A stretch of DNA of 64,000 bases from Paractinoplanes lichenicola (GTDB lineage Bacteria > Actinomycetota > Actinomycetes > Mycobacteriales > Micromonosporaceae). Below are positions 7,566-14,750 of the stretch, piece after piece. Positions within the stretch are counted from its first letter, which is position 1. Every line of letters starts with the position of its first letter. The position numbers were made by a program, and so were the translations under genes. Location of the stretch: positions 1 through 64,000 of the forward strand of contig NZ_JAENHO010000022.1 in the NCBI RefSeq assembly GCF_016785085.1. Reading direction: 5' to 3'. A model generated the notes under the pieces. It worked only from the letters and a program-made list of their open reading frames with translations, ran no database searches and had not been told where the DNA came from.

Positions 7566-7648
7566 GGGCGCCGATGACGGGCCGGCAAGCAACGGCCGCA
7601 GAGCCGGCGGCGACCGGCGGACAGGCGCCGGCCGGGGAGCAGACTCAT
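7562..7648 (-). CDS. bridging mini-ORF, 28 codons (pcaG to pcaB)
   Basis: Open frame starting MSLLPGRR and ending ARHRRP. Its ATG overlaps the pcaG stop (ATGA) and its TGA overlaps the pcaB start (ATGA); the two ATGs are 83 bp apart. The first codons (ATGAGT CTGCTC CCCGG) resemble the pcaB start (ATGAGC GAT CTGCTC TGG CCCGG) if two codons are gapped, so it may also be a diverged junction duplication. The product would be very arginine-rich. Translation is unproven. Confidence 0.38.
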   Translation of the reverse strand: MSLLPGRRLSAGRRRLCGRCLPARHRRP

Positions 7649-8187
7649 CGGGCCTGCCGCGGATAGCTCAGGAACACCGTCTCACCTTCGCCCTGCAGGT
7701 GGATGTCGAAGAGCAGCCCACGCTCCTCGCGCGTGGCGATCAGCGTATCGCGGCGGCCCGGTTCCAGCCCGTCGAGCAGCGCCTCCGGTTCGTCGCCGGG
7801 CAGGTAGGCGCGGGTGAAGAGCCGGTCGGTGAGGCCGCGGGCGAACACGGTGACGGCGATGAACGGGCGCCGGCCGGGCTCGGTCACGCCCGGGATCAGC
7901 GTCGAGAACCAGTAGTGCCCGTCGCCGTCGGTCTGCGCCCGCCCCCACCCCGTGAACGTGAACCCGTCGCGGTGGAAGGAGCCGGTTCCGCGGGGCACGC
8001 GGCCCGACGGGTCGGCCTGCCAGATCTCGATCACCGAGTCGGGAACCCCGGCGCCCTCGCCGTCGAAGACCCGCCCGTGGAGACGTACGGCATCGGGGTG
8101 GGCAGTGGGAACCAGGAGATTGCCGCCCTCGAAGGGCAGGCCGAGGTGGAAGAACGGGCCGACGGTCTGGCCCGGGGCGAAGGTCAC
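7645..8187 (-). CDS. pcaG: protocatechuate 3,4-dioxygenase, alpha subunit
   Basis: A 180-residue intradiol dioxygenase subunit. It pairs with PcaH to cleave protocatechuate between its hydroxyls. It starts with PGQTVGPFFHLGL, typical of PcaG, and carries the dioxygenase core (IEIWQADPSGR; FTGWGRAQTDGDGHYWF). As expected for the alpha subunit, it lacks a full set of iron ligands. The GTG at 8187 overlaps the pcaH stop (GTGA), so the two subunits are translationally coupled. Longer in-frame readings up to 8604 merely run antiparallel in pcaH and are rejected. Confidence 0.93.
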   Translation of the reverse strand: MTFAPGQTVGPFFHLGLPFEGGNLLVPTAHPDAVRLHGRVFDGEGAGVPDSVIEIWQADPSGRVPRGTGSFHRDGFTFTGWGRAQTDGDGHYWFSTLIPGVTEPGRRPFIAVTVFARGLTDRLFTRAYLPGDEPEALLDGLEPGRRDTLIATREERGLLFDIHLQGEGETVFLSYPRQAR

Positions 8188-8909
8188 TGCTCCTCCAGGG
8201 GCGTGCGGTGGGTGCCGCTGAGCACGATGTCCCACCGGTAGCCGAGGCGATACTCGGGCGTGGTCAGCTCGTGGTCGTAGGACGCGACGAGCATCTCCCG
8301 CGCCTTGGGGTCGGTGATCGACTGATAGATCGGGTCGAGGTCGAACAGCGGGTCGCCCGGGAAGTACATCTGCGTGACCAGGCGCTGCGTGAAGTCGGTG
8401 CCGAAGAGTGAGAAGTGGATGTGCGCGGGCCGCCACGCGTTGACGTGGTTGCGCCACGGATACGCGCCCGGCTTGATCGTCTGGAACGAGTACACGCCGT
8501 CGGCGCCGGTCAGGCAGCGGCCCGCGCCGACGAAGTTGGGGTCGAGCGGGGCCGGATGCTGGTCGCGCTGGTGCCAGTAGCGGCCCGACGCGTTGGCCTG
8601 CCAAATCTCCACAAGCTGATCCCGTACGGGTCGTCCGTCGCCGTCGGTGATCCGCCCGGTGACGACCATCCGCTCCCCCAGCGGCTCACCCGCGCGCTGG
8701 ATGGTCAGGTCGGCCTCGGCGTCGTCGACGTCGGCCGCCCCGAAGCAGGGCGCCCACAGCTCGACGCCCTCGGGGTCGACCAGCTGCCGGTCGCGTGTCG
8801 GATGCCGCAGCACACTGCTGCGGTAGGGCGGGTAGTCGAGCCGCGGCTGGGGTCCGCCGCTCCCGCGCAACTGATCGATCTCGCGATTGATGTCCGCCTG
8901 GGTCGTCAC
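8184..8909 (-). CDS. pcaH: protocatechuate 3,4-dioxygenase, beta subunit
   Basis: A 241-residue iron-binding subunit of the ring-cleavage enzyme. The ligands are visible: Tyr in GRYWHQ (~111), Tyr in PGAYPWRN (~149) and the two His of PAHIHFS (~162 and ~164). It is the first gene of the operon. The GTG at 8909 is chosen because INREIDQLRG follows closely, as in other PcaH proteins. No ribosome site precedes it, but TAGCGT lies 7 nt upstream, the spacing of a leaderless mRNA. The ATG at 8960 has no ribosome site either and is the alternative. Confidence 0.92.
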   Translation of the reverse strand: MTTQADINREIDQLRGSGGPQPRLDYPPYRSSVLRHPTRDRQLVDPEGVELWAPCFGAADVDDAEADLTIQRAGEPLGERMVVTGRITDGDGRPVRDQLVEIWQANASGRYWHQRDQHPAPLDPNFVGAGRCLTGADGVYSFQTIKPGAYPWRNHVNAWRPAHIHFSLFGTDFTQRLVTQMYFPGDPLFDLDPIYQSITDPKAREMLVASYDHELTTPEYRLGYRWDIVLSGTHRTPLEEQ

Positions 8910-8978
8910 GTTGGCGACGCTAGACCAGGCGAAGGTCGCGAGACGATACTTGGCTTCCATCCAGCGGAAGGGCTCGGC
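8910..8978. promoter_or_regulatory. divergent pcaH / IclR control region
   Basis: Only 69 bp separate the two divergent starts. On the minus strand TAGCGT (8922-8917) ends 7 nt before the pcaH GTG, consistent with a -10 box and leaderless transcription; no good -35 is seen. The regulator presumably binds here, but no clear long inverted repeat was found (GCGA-AGG-TCGC at about 8930 is short). Confidence 0.45.
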
Positions 8979-9722
8979 ATGGCTGCGAGCGTGACCTCAC
9001 GGGCTCTCGCGTTGCTCGGGGCGTTCGACCCGGAGCATCGCAGCCTCACGTTGAGCGAGCTCAGCCGCCGTTCCGGGCTGCCCCTGGCGACCGCGCACCG
9101 GCTGGTCGGCGAGCTGCGCGAGTGGGGCGCGCTGGCCCGGCTGGCCTCGGGCGAATACGTGATCGGGCGCCGGCTGTGGGACCTCGGGCTGCTCGCGCCG
9201 GTGCAGTCGGGGCTGCGCCAGGCCGCGTCGCCGTTCCTGCACGACCTCTACGGCGCCACGCTGGCGACCGTGCATCTGGCGGTCCGCGACGGCTGCGAGG
9301 TGCTCTACGTCGATCGGCTGGCCGGGCACGTGTCGGTGCCGGTGGTGAGCAAGGTCGGCTCGCGACTTCCGCTGCACGCCACGGGGGTGGGCAAGGTCCT
9401 TCTGGCGTACGCCCCCGAACAGGTGCGGCAGGAGGCGTTCGGCCGGCTGGTGCGGATCACGGCGTACACGGTCACCCAACCGGCCCGGCTCGCCGAGCAG
9501 CTCCGCAAGGTCAGAACCGACGGGTACGCCACCACCGGCGAGGAGATGAGCCTGGGGGCCTGCTCGGTCGCGGTTCCCGTACGGGGTCCGGCCGACGATG
9601 TGGTGGCCGCGCTGGGCATCGTCGTGCCCGATCTGCGCCGCGAGCAGGCCCGGCTGGTGGCCGCCTTGCAGGTGGCGGCGCGCGGGATCGCCCGGACGAT
9701 GGCTTCCGGTCAGTGGAAATAG
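8979..9722 (+). CDS. IclR-family regulator of the pca operon
   Basis: A 247-residue regulator. The N-terminal winged helix-turn-helix (TLSELSRRSGLPLATAHRLVGEL, in pieces at ~20-45) is followed by the IclR effector domain (LPLHATGVGKVLLAYAPE; GYATTGEEMSLGACSVAVPV). It diverges from pcaH, the usual place for the pathway regulator in actinobacteria (PcaR in Rhodococcus). The ATG at 8979 has GGAAGGG just upstream. pobA follows 39 bp later on the same strand and may be co-transcribed. Activator or repressor role and effector are inferred only. Confidence 0.87.
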   Translation: MAASVTSRALALLGAFDPEHRSLTLSELSRRSGLPLATAHRLVGELREWGALARLASGEYVIGRRLWDLGLLAPVQSGLRQAASPFLHDLYGATLATVHLAVRDGCEVLYVDRLAGHVSVPVVSKVGSRLPLHATGVGKVLLAYAPEQVRQEAFGRLVRITAYTVTQPARLAEQLRKVRTDGYATTGEEMSLGACSVAVPVRGPADDVVAALGIVVPDLRREQARLVAALQVAARGIARTMASGQWK

Positions 9723-9761
9723 GCCCTTGCCGGTGCGGCGCGGCTGCCGTTGGCTGGGCCT

Positions 9762-10919
9762 ATGCGTACCCAGGTCGCCATCGTCGGCGCCGGCCCGGCC
9801 GGTCTGCTCCTCGCCCACCTGCTGCACCGCGGCGGCGTCGAGGCGGTGGTGATCGAGACGCGCTCGCAGGAGTACGTGGCCGCGCGGATCCGGGCCGGCA
9901 TCCTGGAGAGCTCGAGTGTCGAGCTGCTCGAGTCGGTGGGGCTGGGCGACCGGCTGCGCGCCGAGGGCCACGAGCATCGCGGCATCTATCTGCAGCTGCC
10001 CGGCGAGCGGCACCACCTCGACTTCGTCGACCTGGCCGGGCGCAGCGTGTGGGTCTACGGCCAGACCGAGGTGCAGAAAGACCTGGTCGCGGCGGGGACG
10101 GCACAGGTTTTCTACGAGGTTTCCGACGTGGAGCTGCATTCCCTGCAAGAGCACCCGTACGTGACATTCGTGGACTCGTCAGGTGTGGCGCAACGGTTGG
10201 ACGCGGAAGTGATCGCGGGCTGCGACGGGTCGTTCGGGCCGTCCCGGGCCGCCGCCACGCCGGACCAGCAGTTCGAGCGCGTTTATCCGTACTCGTGGCT
10301 CGGGATTTTGGCCGATGTGGCCCCGTCGACCGACGAGCTGATCTACGCGTGGCACCCGGACGGGTTCGCGCTGCACTCGATGCGCTCGGAGACCGTGAGC
10401 CGGCTCTATCTGCAGGTGCCGAACGGGACGGACACCGCCGACTGGCCCGACGACCGGATCTGGGCCGAGCTGGCGAAACGGCTCGGGCACGGGCAGGACG
10501 GCTGGAAGCTGACCCCCGGCCCGGTGACGGACAAGAGCGTGCTGCCGATGCGCAGCTACGTGCAGACCCCGATGCGGCGGGGCCGGCTGTTCCTGGCCGG
10601 GGACGCCGCGCACATCGTGCCCCCGACCGGCGCCAAGGGCCTCAACCTGGCGATCGCCGACGTGACCCTGCTGAGCCGGGCGCTGGTGGCCCTGCTGATC
10701 GACCGGGACCCGCGGCTCGCCGACAGCTATTCGGACGACGCGCTGCGCCGGGTCTGGCGCTGCACCCACTTCTCGTGGTGGATGACAACGATGCTGCACG
10801 CCTCGGGCGACCCGTTCGACGCCCAGCTGCAGCTCTCCCAGTTGCGCTGGGTCACCTCGAGCGAGGCCGGCGCCACGGGCCTGGCCGAGAACTACGCGGG
10901 CCTGCCCATCGGCTTCTGA
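9762..10919 (+). CDS. pobA: 4-hydroxybenzoate 3-monooxygenase
   Basis: A 385-residue FAD-dependent hydroxylase that turns 4-hydroxybenzoate into protocatechuate, feeding PcaGH. FAD motif VAIVGAGPAG at the N-terminus, the dual FAD/NADPH motif as CDGSFGPSR, and the GD motif GDAAHIVPPTGAKGLNLAIAD near residue 290 are present. Length fits PobA (about 390). The ATG at 9762 starts right before the FAD strand; no strong ribosome site is seen. Its position beside the pca operon supports the specific substrate over other aromatic hydroxylases. Confidence 0.9.
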   Translation: MRTQVAIVGAGPAGLLLAHLLHRGGVEAVVIETRSQEYVAARIRAGILESSSVELLESVGLGDRLRAEGHEHRGIYLQLPGERHHLDFVDLAGRSVWVYGQTEVQKDLVAAGTAQVFYEVSDVELHSLQEHPYVTFVDSSGVAQRLDAEVIAGCDGSFGPSRAAATPDQQFERVYPYSWLGILADVAPSTDELIYAWHPDGFALHSMRSETVSRLYLQVPNGTDTADWPDDRIWAELAKRLGHGQDGWKLTPGPVTDKSVLPMRSYVQTPMRRGRLFLAGDAAHIVPPTGAKGLNLAIADVTLLSRALVALLIDRDPRLADSYSDDALRRVWRCTHFSWWMTTMLHASGDPFDAQLQLSQLRWVTSSEAGATGLAENYAGLPIGF

Positions 10920-10925
10920 CCGGAA

Positions 10926-11492
10926 TCAGATCCGTCCGAGATCGACCTCGACGGCGAAGGGCACGTCCGTCTTCACGACGCTGGTGAAGACCTCGCCGTC
11001 GCGATAACGGGCAGTCGCCGGGTCGAGGATGTACGTATACACGATCGGCGCACCGGTGGTGGCTTGCTCAACACGCCAATAGAACTGAACTCCCGCTTTT
11101 GCGTACTGGTCCGCCTTGTGGATCCGGTCGGTCGTCTCCGACCCCGGCGAGACGACTTCGACCAGGAGGAGCACATGCTCGGCTCGTATCGGAGTGAGTC
11201 TGATGGCATCCGCCCGATATACGGTGACGTCAGGACGACGATTGGCCAGCGGTACGTCCTGGAACCGGACATCGAAGTCTGTGTCGGCGTTCCAATCCGT
11301 CCCCCCTGCAGCGTCCAAGGCGTTCGCCAGCAGCCGGCCTAGGCGGTTGTGCAGTGCGGACGCGCTCGGACTCACGAGAACCATCCCATCCACGACTTCG
11401 ATGCCCGCACACTGCTCTTCCGTCCAGGAGTCGTACTGCTCCGCCGTGACCTGCTGATGCATCCAGGCCGGCGCGACCATCTCGGCAGTCAT
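10926..11492 (-). CDS. Uma2-family (DUF820) putative endonuclease
   Basis: A 188-residue protein with the PD-(D/E)xK fold typical of Uma2/DUF820: acidic RRPDVTVYR (~90) followed by VLLLVEVVSPGSETTDRIHKADQYAKAG with the E and K of the nuclease core. These proteins are abundant in actinobacteria and cyanobacteria; many are linked to mobile DNA and their role is not settled. The ATG at 11492 has AGGAGGT 4 nt upstream. It is convergent with pobA, 6 bp apart, and not part of the aromatic operon. Confidence 0.85.
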   Translation of the reverse strand: MTAEMVAPAWMHQQVTAEQYDSWTEEQCAGIEVVDGMVLVSPSASALHNRLGRLLANALDAAGGTDWNADTDFDVRFQDVPLANRRPDVTVYRADAIRLTPIRAEHVLLLVEVVSPGSETTDRIHKADQYAKAGVQFYWRVEQATTGAPIVYTYILDPATARYRDGEVFTSVVKTDVPFAVEVDLGRI

Positions 11493-11581
11493 GCACACCT
11501 CCTGAAAACGTGGTCGGCTACCGGCTTCAAGATACCGTGAACACAACCCGGCCACCGGCATCGGTCTGACTCATGCACAGA

Positions 11582-11600
11582 TGAACATATGCGCAGTTCA
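11582..11600. promoter_or_regulatory. inverted repeat upstream of UPF0718 gene
   Basis: TGAACATATGCGCAGTTCA has perfect 5-bp arms (TGAAC/GTTCA) around a 9-nt centre, 89 bp upstream of the permease start. Bacillus ycgRQ relatives are zinc-regulated through Zur, so a metal-responsive operator is possible, but the sequence is not a clear Zur box. Confidence 0.25.
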
Positions 11601-11688
11601 ATGCGGGTGGGATTCCCTCGGGTGAGGCACTGGCGGGGTGGGCCGGGGCGGGTAAGTTGGGGCGCGGCCGACCGCATTGGAGCAACCC

Positions 11689-12732
11689 TTGTCCTCGACC
11701 CCATCGACCGACCTCGACCCCGAGGGGATCGACTGGAGCGCACCGGCGCAGCCCCCTGAAGGTCCGCCGGAGAAGAAGCCCGAGCGCAAGATCGGGTCGC
11801 TCGAAATCCTGGCGGGGCTGCTGGTTCTGCTCGTCGTGTTTCGGGGGCCGCTGTCCGAGCTCGTCTCCGGGCCCGCGCTGCAGACCTGGACGACCGTGTT
11901 CGTGTCGGTGCTCGTGCAGGCGGCGCCGTTCCTGGCGTTCGGGGTGGCGCTCTCGGCCGTGATCGCGGTTTACGTGCCGCGGTCGTTCTGGGCCAAGGCC
12001 CTGCCCAGCCATCCCGCGCTGGCCGTGCCGACCGCGAGCCTGGCCGGGGTCGTGCTGCCCGGCTGCGAGTGCGGCAGCGTGCCGATCGCCGGCTCGCTGA
12101 TCCGGCGCGGGGTCACGCCGGCCGCCGCGCTCGCGTTTCTGCTGGCCGCGCCCGCGATCAACCCGATCGTGCTGACGGCCACGGTGATCGCGTTTCCCGG
12201 GCGGCCCGAGATGGCGGTCGCCCGCGGCGTGGCCAGCCTCGTCGTGGCGGTGCTGATCGGCTGGCTCTGGCTGCGCCTCGGCAAGACCGAGTGGATCCGG
12301 CTGCCGCACCGGCCCGAGCTGGACGACCTGTCGCAGGCCCGCGCGTTCTGGGCCGCCTGCCGGCACGACGTGCTGCACGCGGGCGGGTTCCTGGTGATCG
12401 GGGCGGCCGCCGCGGCCACGATCAACGTGGTGGTGCCCGAGGCCTGGCTGACCGGCCTGGCCGCCAACGAGGTGCTCGCGATCCTCGCGCTGGCCGTGCT
12501 GGCCGTCCTGCTCTCGATCTGCAGCGAGGCCGACGCGTTCGTGGCCGCCTCGCTGAGCCAGTTCTCGCTCACGTCACGATTGGTGTTCCTGGTGGTGGGG
12601 CCGATGGTCGACCTCAAACTGATCTCGATGCAGACCGGCGTGTTCGGCCGCCGGTTCGCCTCCCGGTTCGCGCCGGCCACGTTCGTCGTCGCCGTGCTGG
12701 TCGCGACCCTCTTCGGGGCGGTGCTGCTATGA
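11689..12732 (+). CDS. UPF0718 (YraQ/YcgR-like) membrane permease
   Basis: A 347-residue integral membrane protein with about eight hydrophobic segments. The two family hallmarks are present: PGCECGSVPIAGSLIRRG followed by AAPAINPIVL in the first half, and CSEADAFVAASLSQ in the second. The family is thought to move metals or small oxyanions; substrate is unknown. The TTG at 11689 has GGAG 6 nt upstream and is preferred to the TTG at 11677. It is followed by the UPF0703 partner through a 26-codon bridging mini-ORF, the same pairing as ycgR-ycgQ in Bacillus. Confidence 0.85.
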   Translation: MSSTPSTDLDPEGIDWSAPAQPPEGPPEKKPERKIGSLEILAGLLVLLVVFRGPLSELVSGPALQTWTTVFVSVLVQAAPFLAFGVALSAVIAVYVPRSFWAKALPSHPALAVPTASLAGVVLPGCECGSVPIAGSLIRRGVTPAAALAFLLAAPAINPIVLTATVIAFPGRPEMAVARGVASLVVAVLIGWLWLRLGKTEWIRLPHRPELDDLSQARAFWAACRHDVLHAGGFLVIGAAAAATINVVVPEAWLTGLAANEVLAILALAVLAVLLSICSEADAFVAASLSQFSLTSRLVFLVVGPMVDLKLISMQTGVFGRRFASRFAPATFVVAVLVATLFGAVLL

Positions 12733-12809
12733 CCGAGCGGAGCGAGGGCATCATCAGGCTCAGCACCCGGGTTCAGACCGGCACAAAGCGCAGCGGAGTG
12801 CCGCAATGA
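12729..12809 (+). CDS. bridging mini-ORF, 26 codons (UPF0718 to UPF0703)
   Basis: Open frame starting MTERSEGII and ending KRSGVPQ. Its ATG overlaps the permease stop (ATGA) and its TGA overlaps the next start (ATGA). The DNA includes GAGCGGAGCGAG, which resembles a short tract that I recall as frequent at gene starts and junctions in Micromonosporaceae. The origin may thus be a dispersed repeat rather than a local duplication. Translation is unproven. Confidence 0.4.
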   Translation: MTERSEGIIRLSTRVQTGTKRSGVPQ

Positions 12810-13522
12810 ACAGGCTGACCCAGGGCGTCATTCTGCTGCTCTTCGGGGGTGCGATCCTGCGCGCCTCGTTCACCGATCTCTACCTGCGCTACGTCAAGGA
12901 GGGGCTGCGGCCCTTCCTGATCGCCACCGGCGTGCTGCTGGTGGCGGCGGCAGTCATGACGATCTGGTATTCGTGGCGGTTCCCGGCCGAGCACGACGAC
13001 GACGGGCACGGTCACAGCGAGCACGGGCCCGGCGTCGGCTGGCTGCTCATCCTGCCGGTGCTCGGGCTGCTGCTGGTGGCGCCGCCGGCCCTCGGGTCGT
13101 ACGCGGCGAATCAAGCCGGCAGCGTGGCGGCGGCCCCGGTCGGCGACTCCGACTATCCCCCGCTGCCCGAGGGCTCGACCGTCGAGCTGAGCCTGATCGA
13201 CTACGCCTCGCGCGCGCTGTTCGACGAGGGCAAGAGCCTCACCGGCCGCGACCTGAAGCTGACCGGGTTCATCACCACGGCTCCGGACGGCGCCCCGATG
13301 CTGGCCCGGATGGTGCTCTCGTGCTGCGCCGCCGACGGCCGGCCGATCAAGCTCGGGCTGACCGGCCGGGCCCCGATCGACGTGCCCGCCGACACGTGGG
13401 TCCAGGTCACCGGCGTCTACACCGGGCAGCGCGGCAAGGACCCGGTCAACAACGTCGACGTGGCCTTCCTCGAGGTCAAGTCGTGGCAGGAGGTTCCCCA
13501 ACCCAAGCAGCCGTACGCGTGA
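12806..13522 (+). CDS. TIGR03943/UPF0703 (YcgQ-like) membrane protein
   Basis: A 238-residue protein with N-terminal membrane segments (about 1-20, 36-55 and 75-95) and a C-terminal extracytoplasmic OB-like domain. A His/Asp-rich stretch (EHDDDGHGHSEHGPG, ~65-80) sits between membrane segments and could bind metal. CCAADG and the final VTGVYTGQRG match the family. The pair UPF0718 plus UPF0703 is conserved and, in Bacillus, Zur-regulated. Its stop overlaps the next gene's GTG start (GTGA). Confidence 0.85.
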   Translation: MNRLTQGVILLLFGGAILRASFTDLYLRYVKEGLRPFLIATGVLLVAAAVMTIWYSWRFPAEHDDDGHGHSEHGPGVGWLLILPVLGLLLVAPPALGSYAANQAGSVAAAPVGDSDYPPLPEGSTVELSLIDYASRALFDEGKSLTGRDLKLTGFITTAPDGAPMLARMVLSCCAADGRPIKLGLTGRAPIDVPADTWVQVTGVYTGQRGKDPVNNVDVAFLEVKSWQEVPQPKQPYA

Positions 13523-14646
13523 CCGCGACGATCGAGCAGCCCGCGCCCTCGAAAGCACGGGGACGGGGACGCGGACGCTGGACGACGGCCGTCGCGCTCG
13601 CCGTGGCCCTGGCCGCCGGCACCGCGCTGCTCGTCGGCAACCCGCGCGACGACAAGCCCCCGGTCGTACCCACTCGAACCGGCGTGCAGGCCGCCTGGCC
13701 CGAGGCGAAGCGCGCCGACATGCCGGCCGGGCTCGCCGACGGCCCGCTGTTCTCGCCGACGATGTTCCTCGACGCGACCACCGCGATCGGCACGGCGCCC
13801 ACCCCGGCGGGATCCGAGCAGCGGCTCCTCATCCGTACGGGGAAACAGGTCCGGGAATTGCGCCGGTTGACACTGACCGGGAACCCGCAGTTCGAGGCGT
13901 TCACGGCGAGCGACGGCCAGGTCTTCTGGGTGGAGTCGATGACCGGCAGCAAGACGAGCCTGTGGGCGGCGGCGGTCAGCGGCGGCCCGGCCCGGATGCT
14001 GCTCGCCGACATGGGGCACGCGGTGTTCTTCGGCAACCAGTACGACCTGGTGGTCGCGGACGGGCAGGTGCACTGGACGGCCGCGCCGAGCGACGCCGAC
14101 AAGCAGACCGAGGTGCGGTCGGTTCCCATCGGCGGGGGCAAGGCCACCGTACGTGTCGAGCCCGGCCAGTGGTCGATGTCGGCCTGGCCGTGGCTGGTCG
14201 ACGACGGCTCCACGTCGGGCGAGCCGCGGCTGCGCAACCTGGCCACCCGCCGCGACACCCCGATCGCCGGCGGCGGGGCGATGGACTTGCTGACCTGCGG
14301 CCCGGTGTGGTGCCGGTCGATGGTGATGGGCGAGGAAACGCTGGCCCGCATCGACCTGCTGCGCCCCGACGGCTCCGACCGCCGCAAGATCGCCGGTGGG
14401 GCCGCGCAGGCCGCGATCACCGACGTCGCCGTGCTGGACCGCTTCGAGATCCTCGCCGAGCCCGGCCCCGACACCGACGTGACCGGGGCGGCGGCGCTGG
14501 TCGTCTATGACATCGCCACCGGCCGCACGGTCGACGTCGCGGCCAATGCGGACGGCGCGTTCTCCCGCGGCGGCATGCTCTGGTGGTCGACCACCACGGG
14601 CGACGAGGAGATCACCTGGCACACGCTCGACCTGCGCACGGTGTAG
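13519..14646 (+). CDS. membrane-anchored propeller-like protein, function unknown
   Basis: A 375-residue protein. Residues ~18-40 form one membrane anchor (TTAVALAVALAAGTALLVG). The remainder is extracytoplasmic and has several repeats of the TolB/beta-propeller kind, each with a short strand pair such as VFWVESMTGSKTSLW or IDLLRPDGSDRRKIAGG. No catalytic motif is recognised. The GTG overlaps the stop of the UPF0703 gene, so it is probably co-translated with the putative transporter, perhaps as a sensor or stabiliser. Confidence 0.75.
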   Translation: MTATIEQPAPSKARGRGRGRWTTAVALAVALAAGTALLVGNPRDDKPPVVPTRTGVQAAWPEAKRADMPAGLADGPLFSPTMFLDATTAIGTAPTPAGSEQRLLIRTGKQVRELRRLTLTGNPQFEAFTASDGQVFWVESMTGSKTSLWAAAVSGGPARMLLADMGHAVFFGNQYDLVVADGQVHWTAAPSDADKQTEVRSVPIGGGKATVRVEPGQWSMSAWPWLVDDGSTSGEPRLRNLATRRDTPIAGGGAMDLLTCGPVWCRSMVMGEETLARIDLLRPDGSDRRKIAGGAAQAAITDVAVLDRFEILAEPGPDTDVTGAAALVVYDIATGRTVDVAANADGAFSRGGMLWWSTTTGDEEITWHTLDLRTV

Positions 14647-14675
14647 GCCGGCGGCGCGGGCCCGCGCAAGAGGGC

Positions 14676-14704
14676 GCCGCCGTGGGGACGGTCCCGACGG
14701 CGGC
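14676..14704. terminator. bidirectional terminator hairpin
   Basis: Bases 14676-14689 and 14691-14704 are inverted repeats with one mismatch (GCCGCCGT / ACGGCGGC outside, GGGAC / GTCCC inside). They lie between two convergent genes. There is no T-run, as usual in high-GC genomes. Confidence 0.65.
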
Positions 14705-14750
14705 ACCCTGACCTGACCGGCGCCGGATCAGCCCGACACCGGGCGTCCGG

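Noticed and set aside
8188..8604. Longer PcaG with N-terminal extension
   Set aside because: The extension reads antigenically unlike dioxygenases and overlaps pcaH; the GTG at 8187 gives a standard PcaG length and couples to pcaH.
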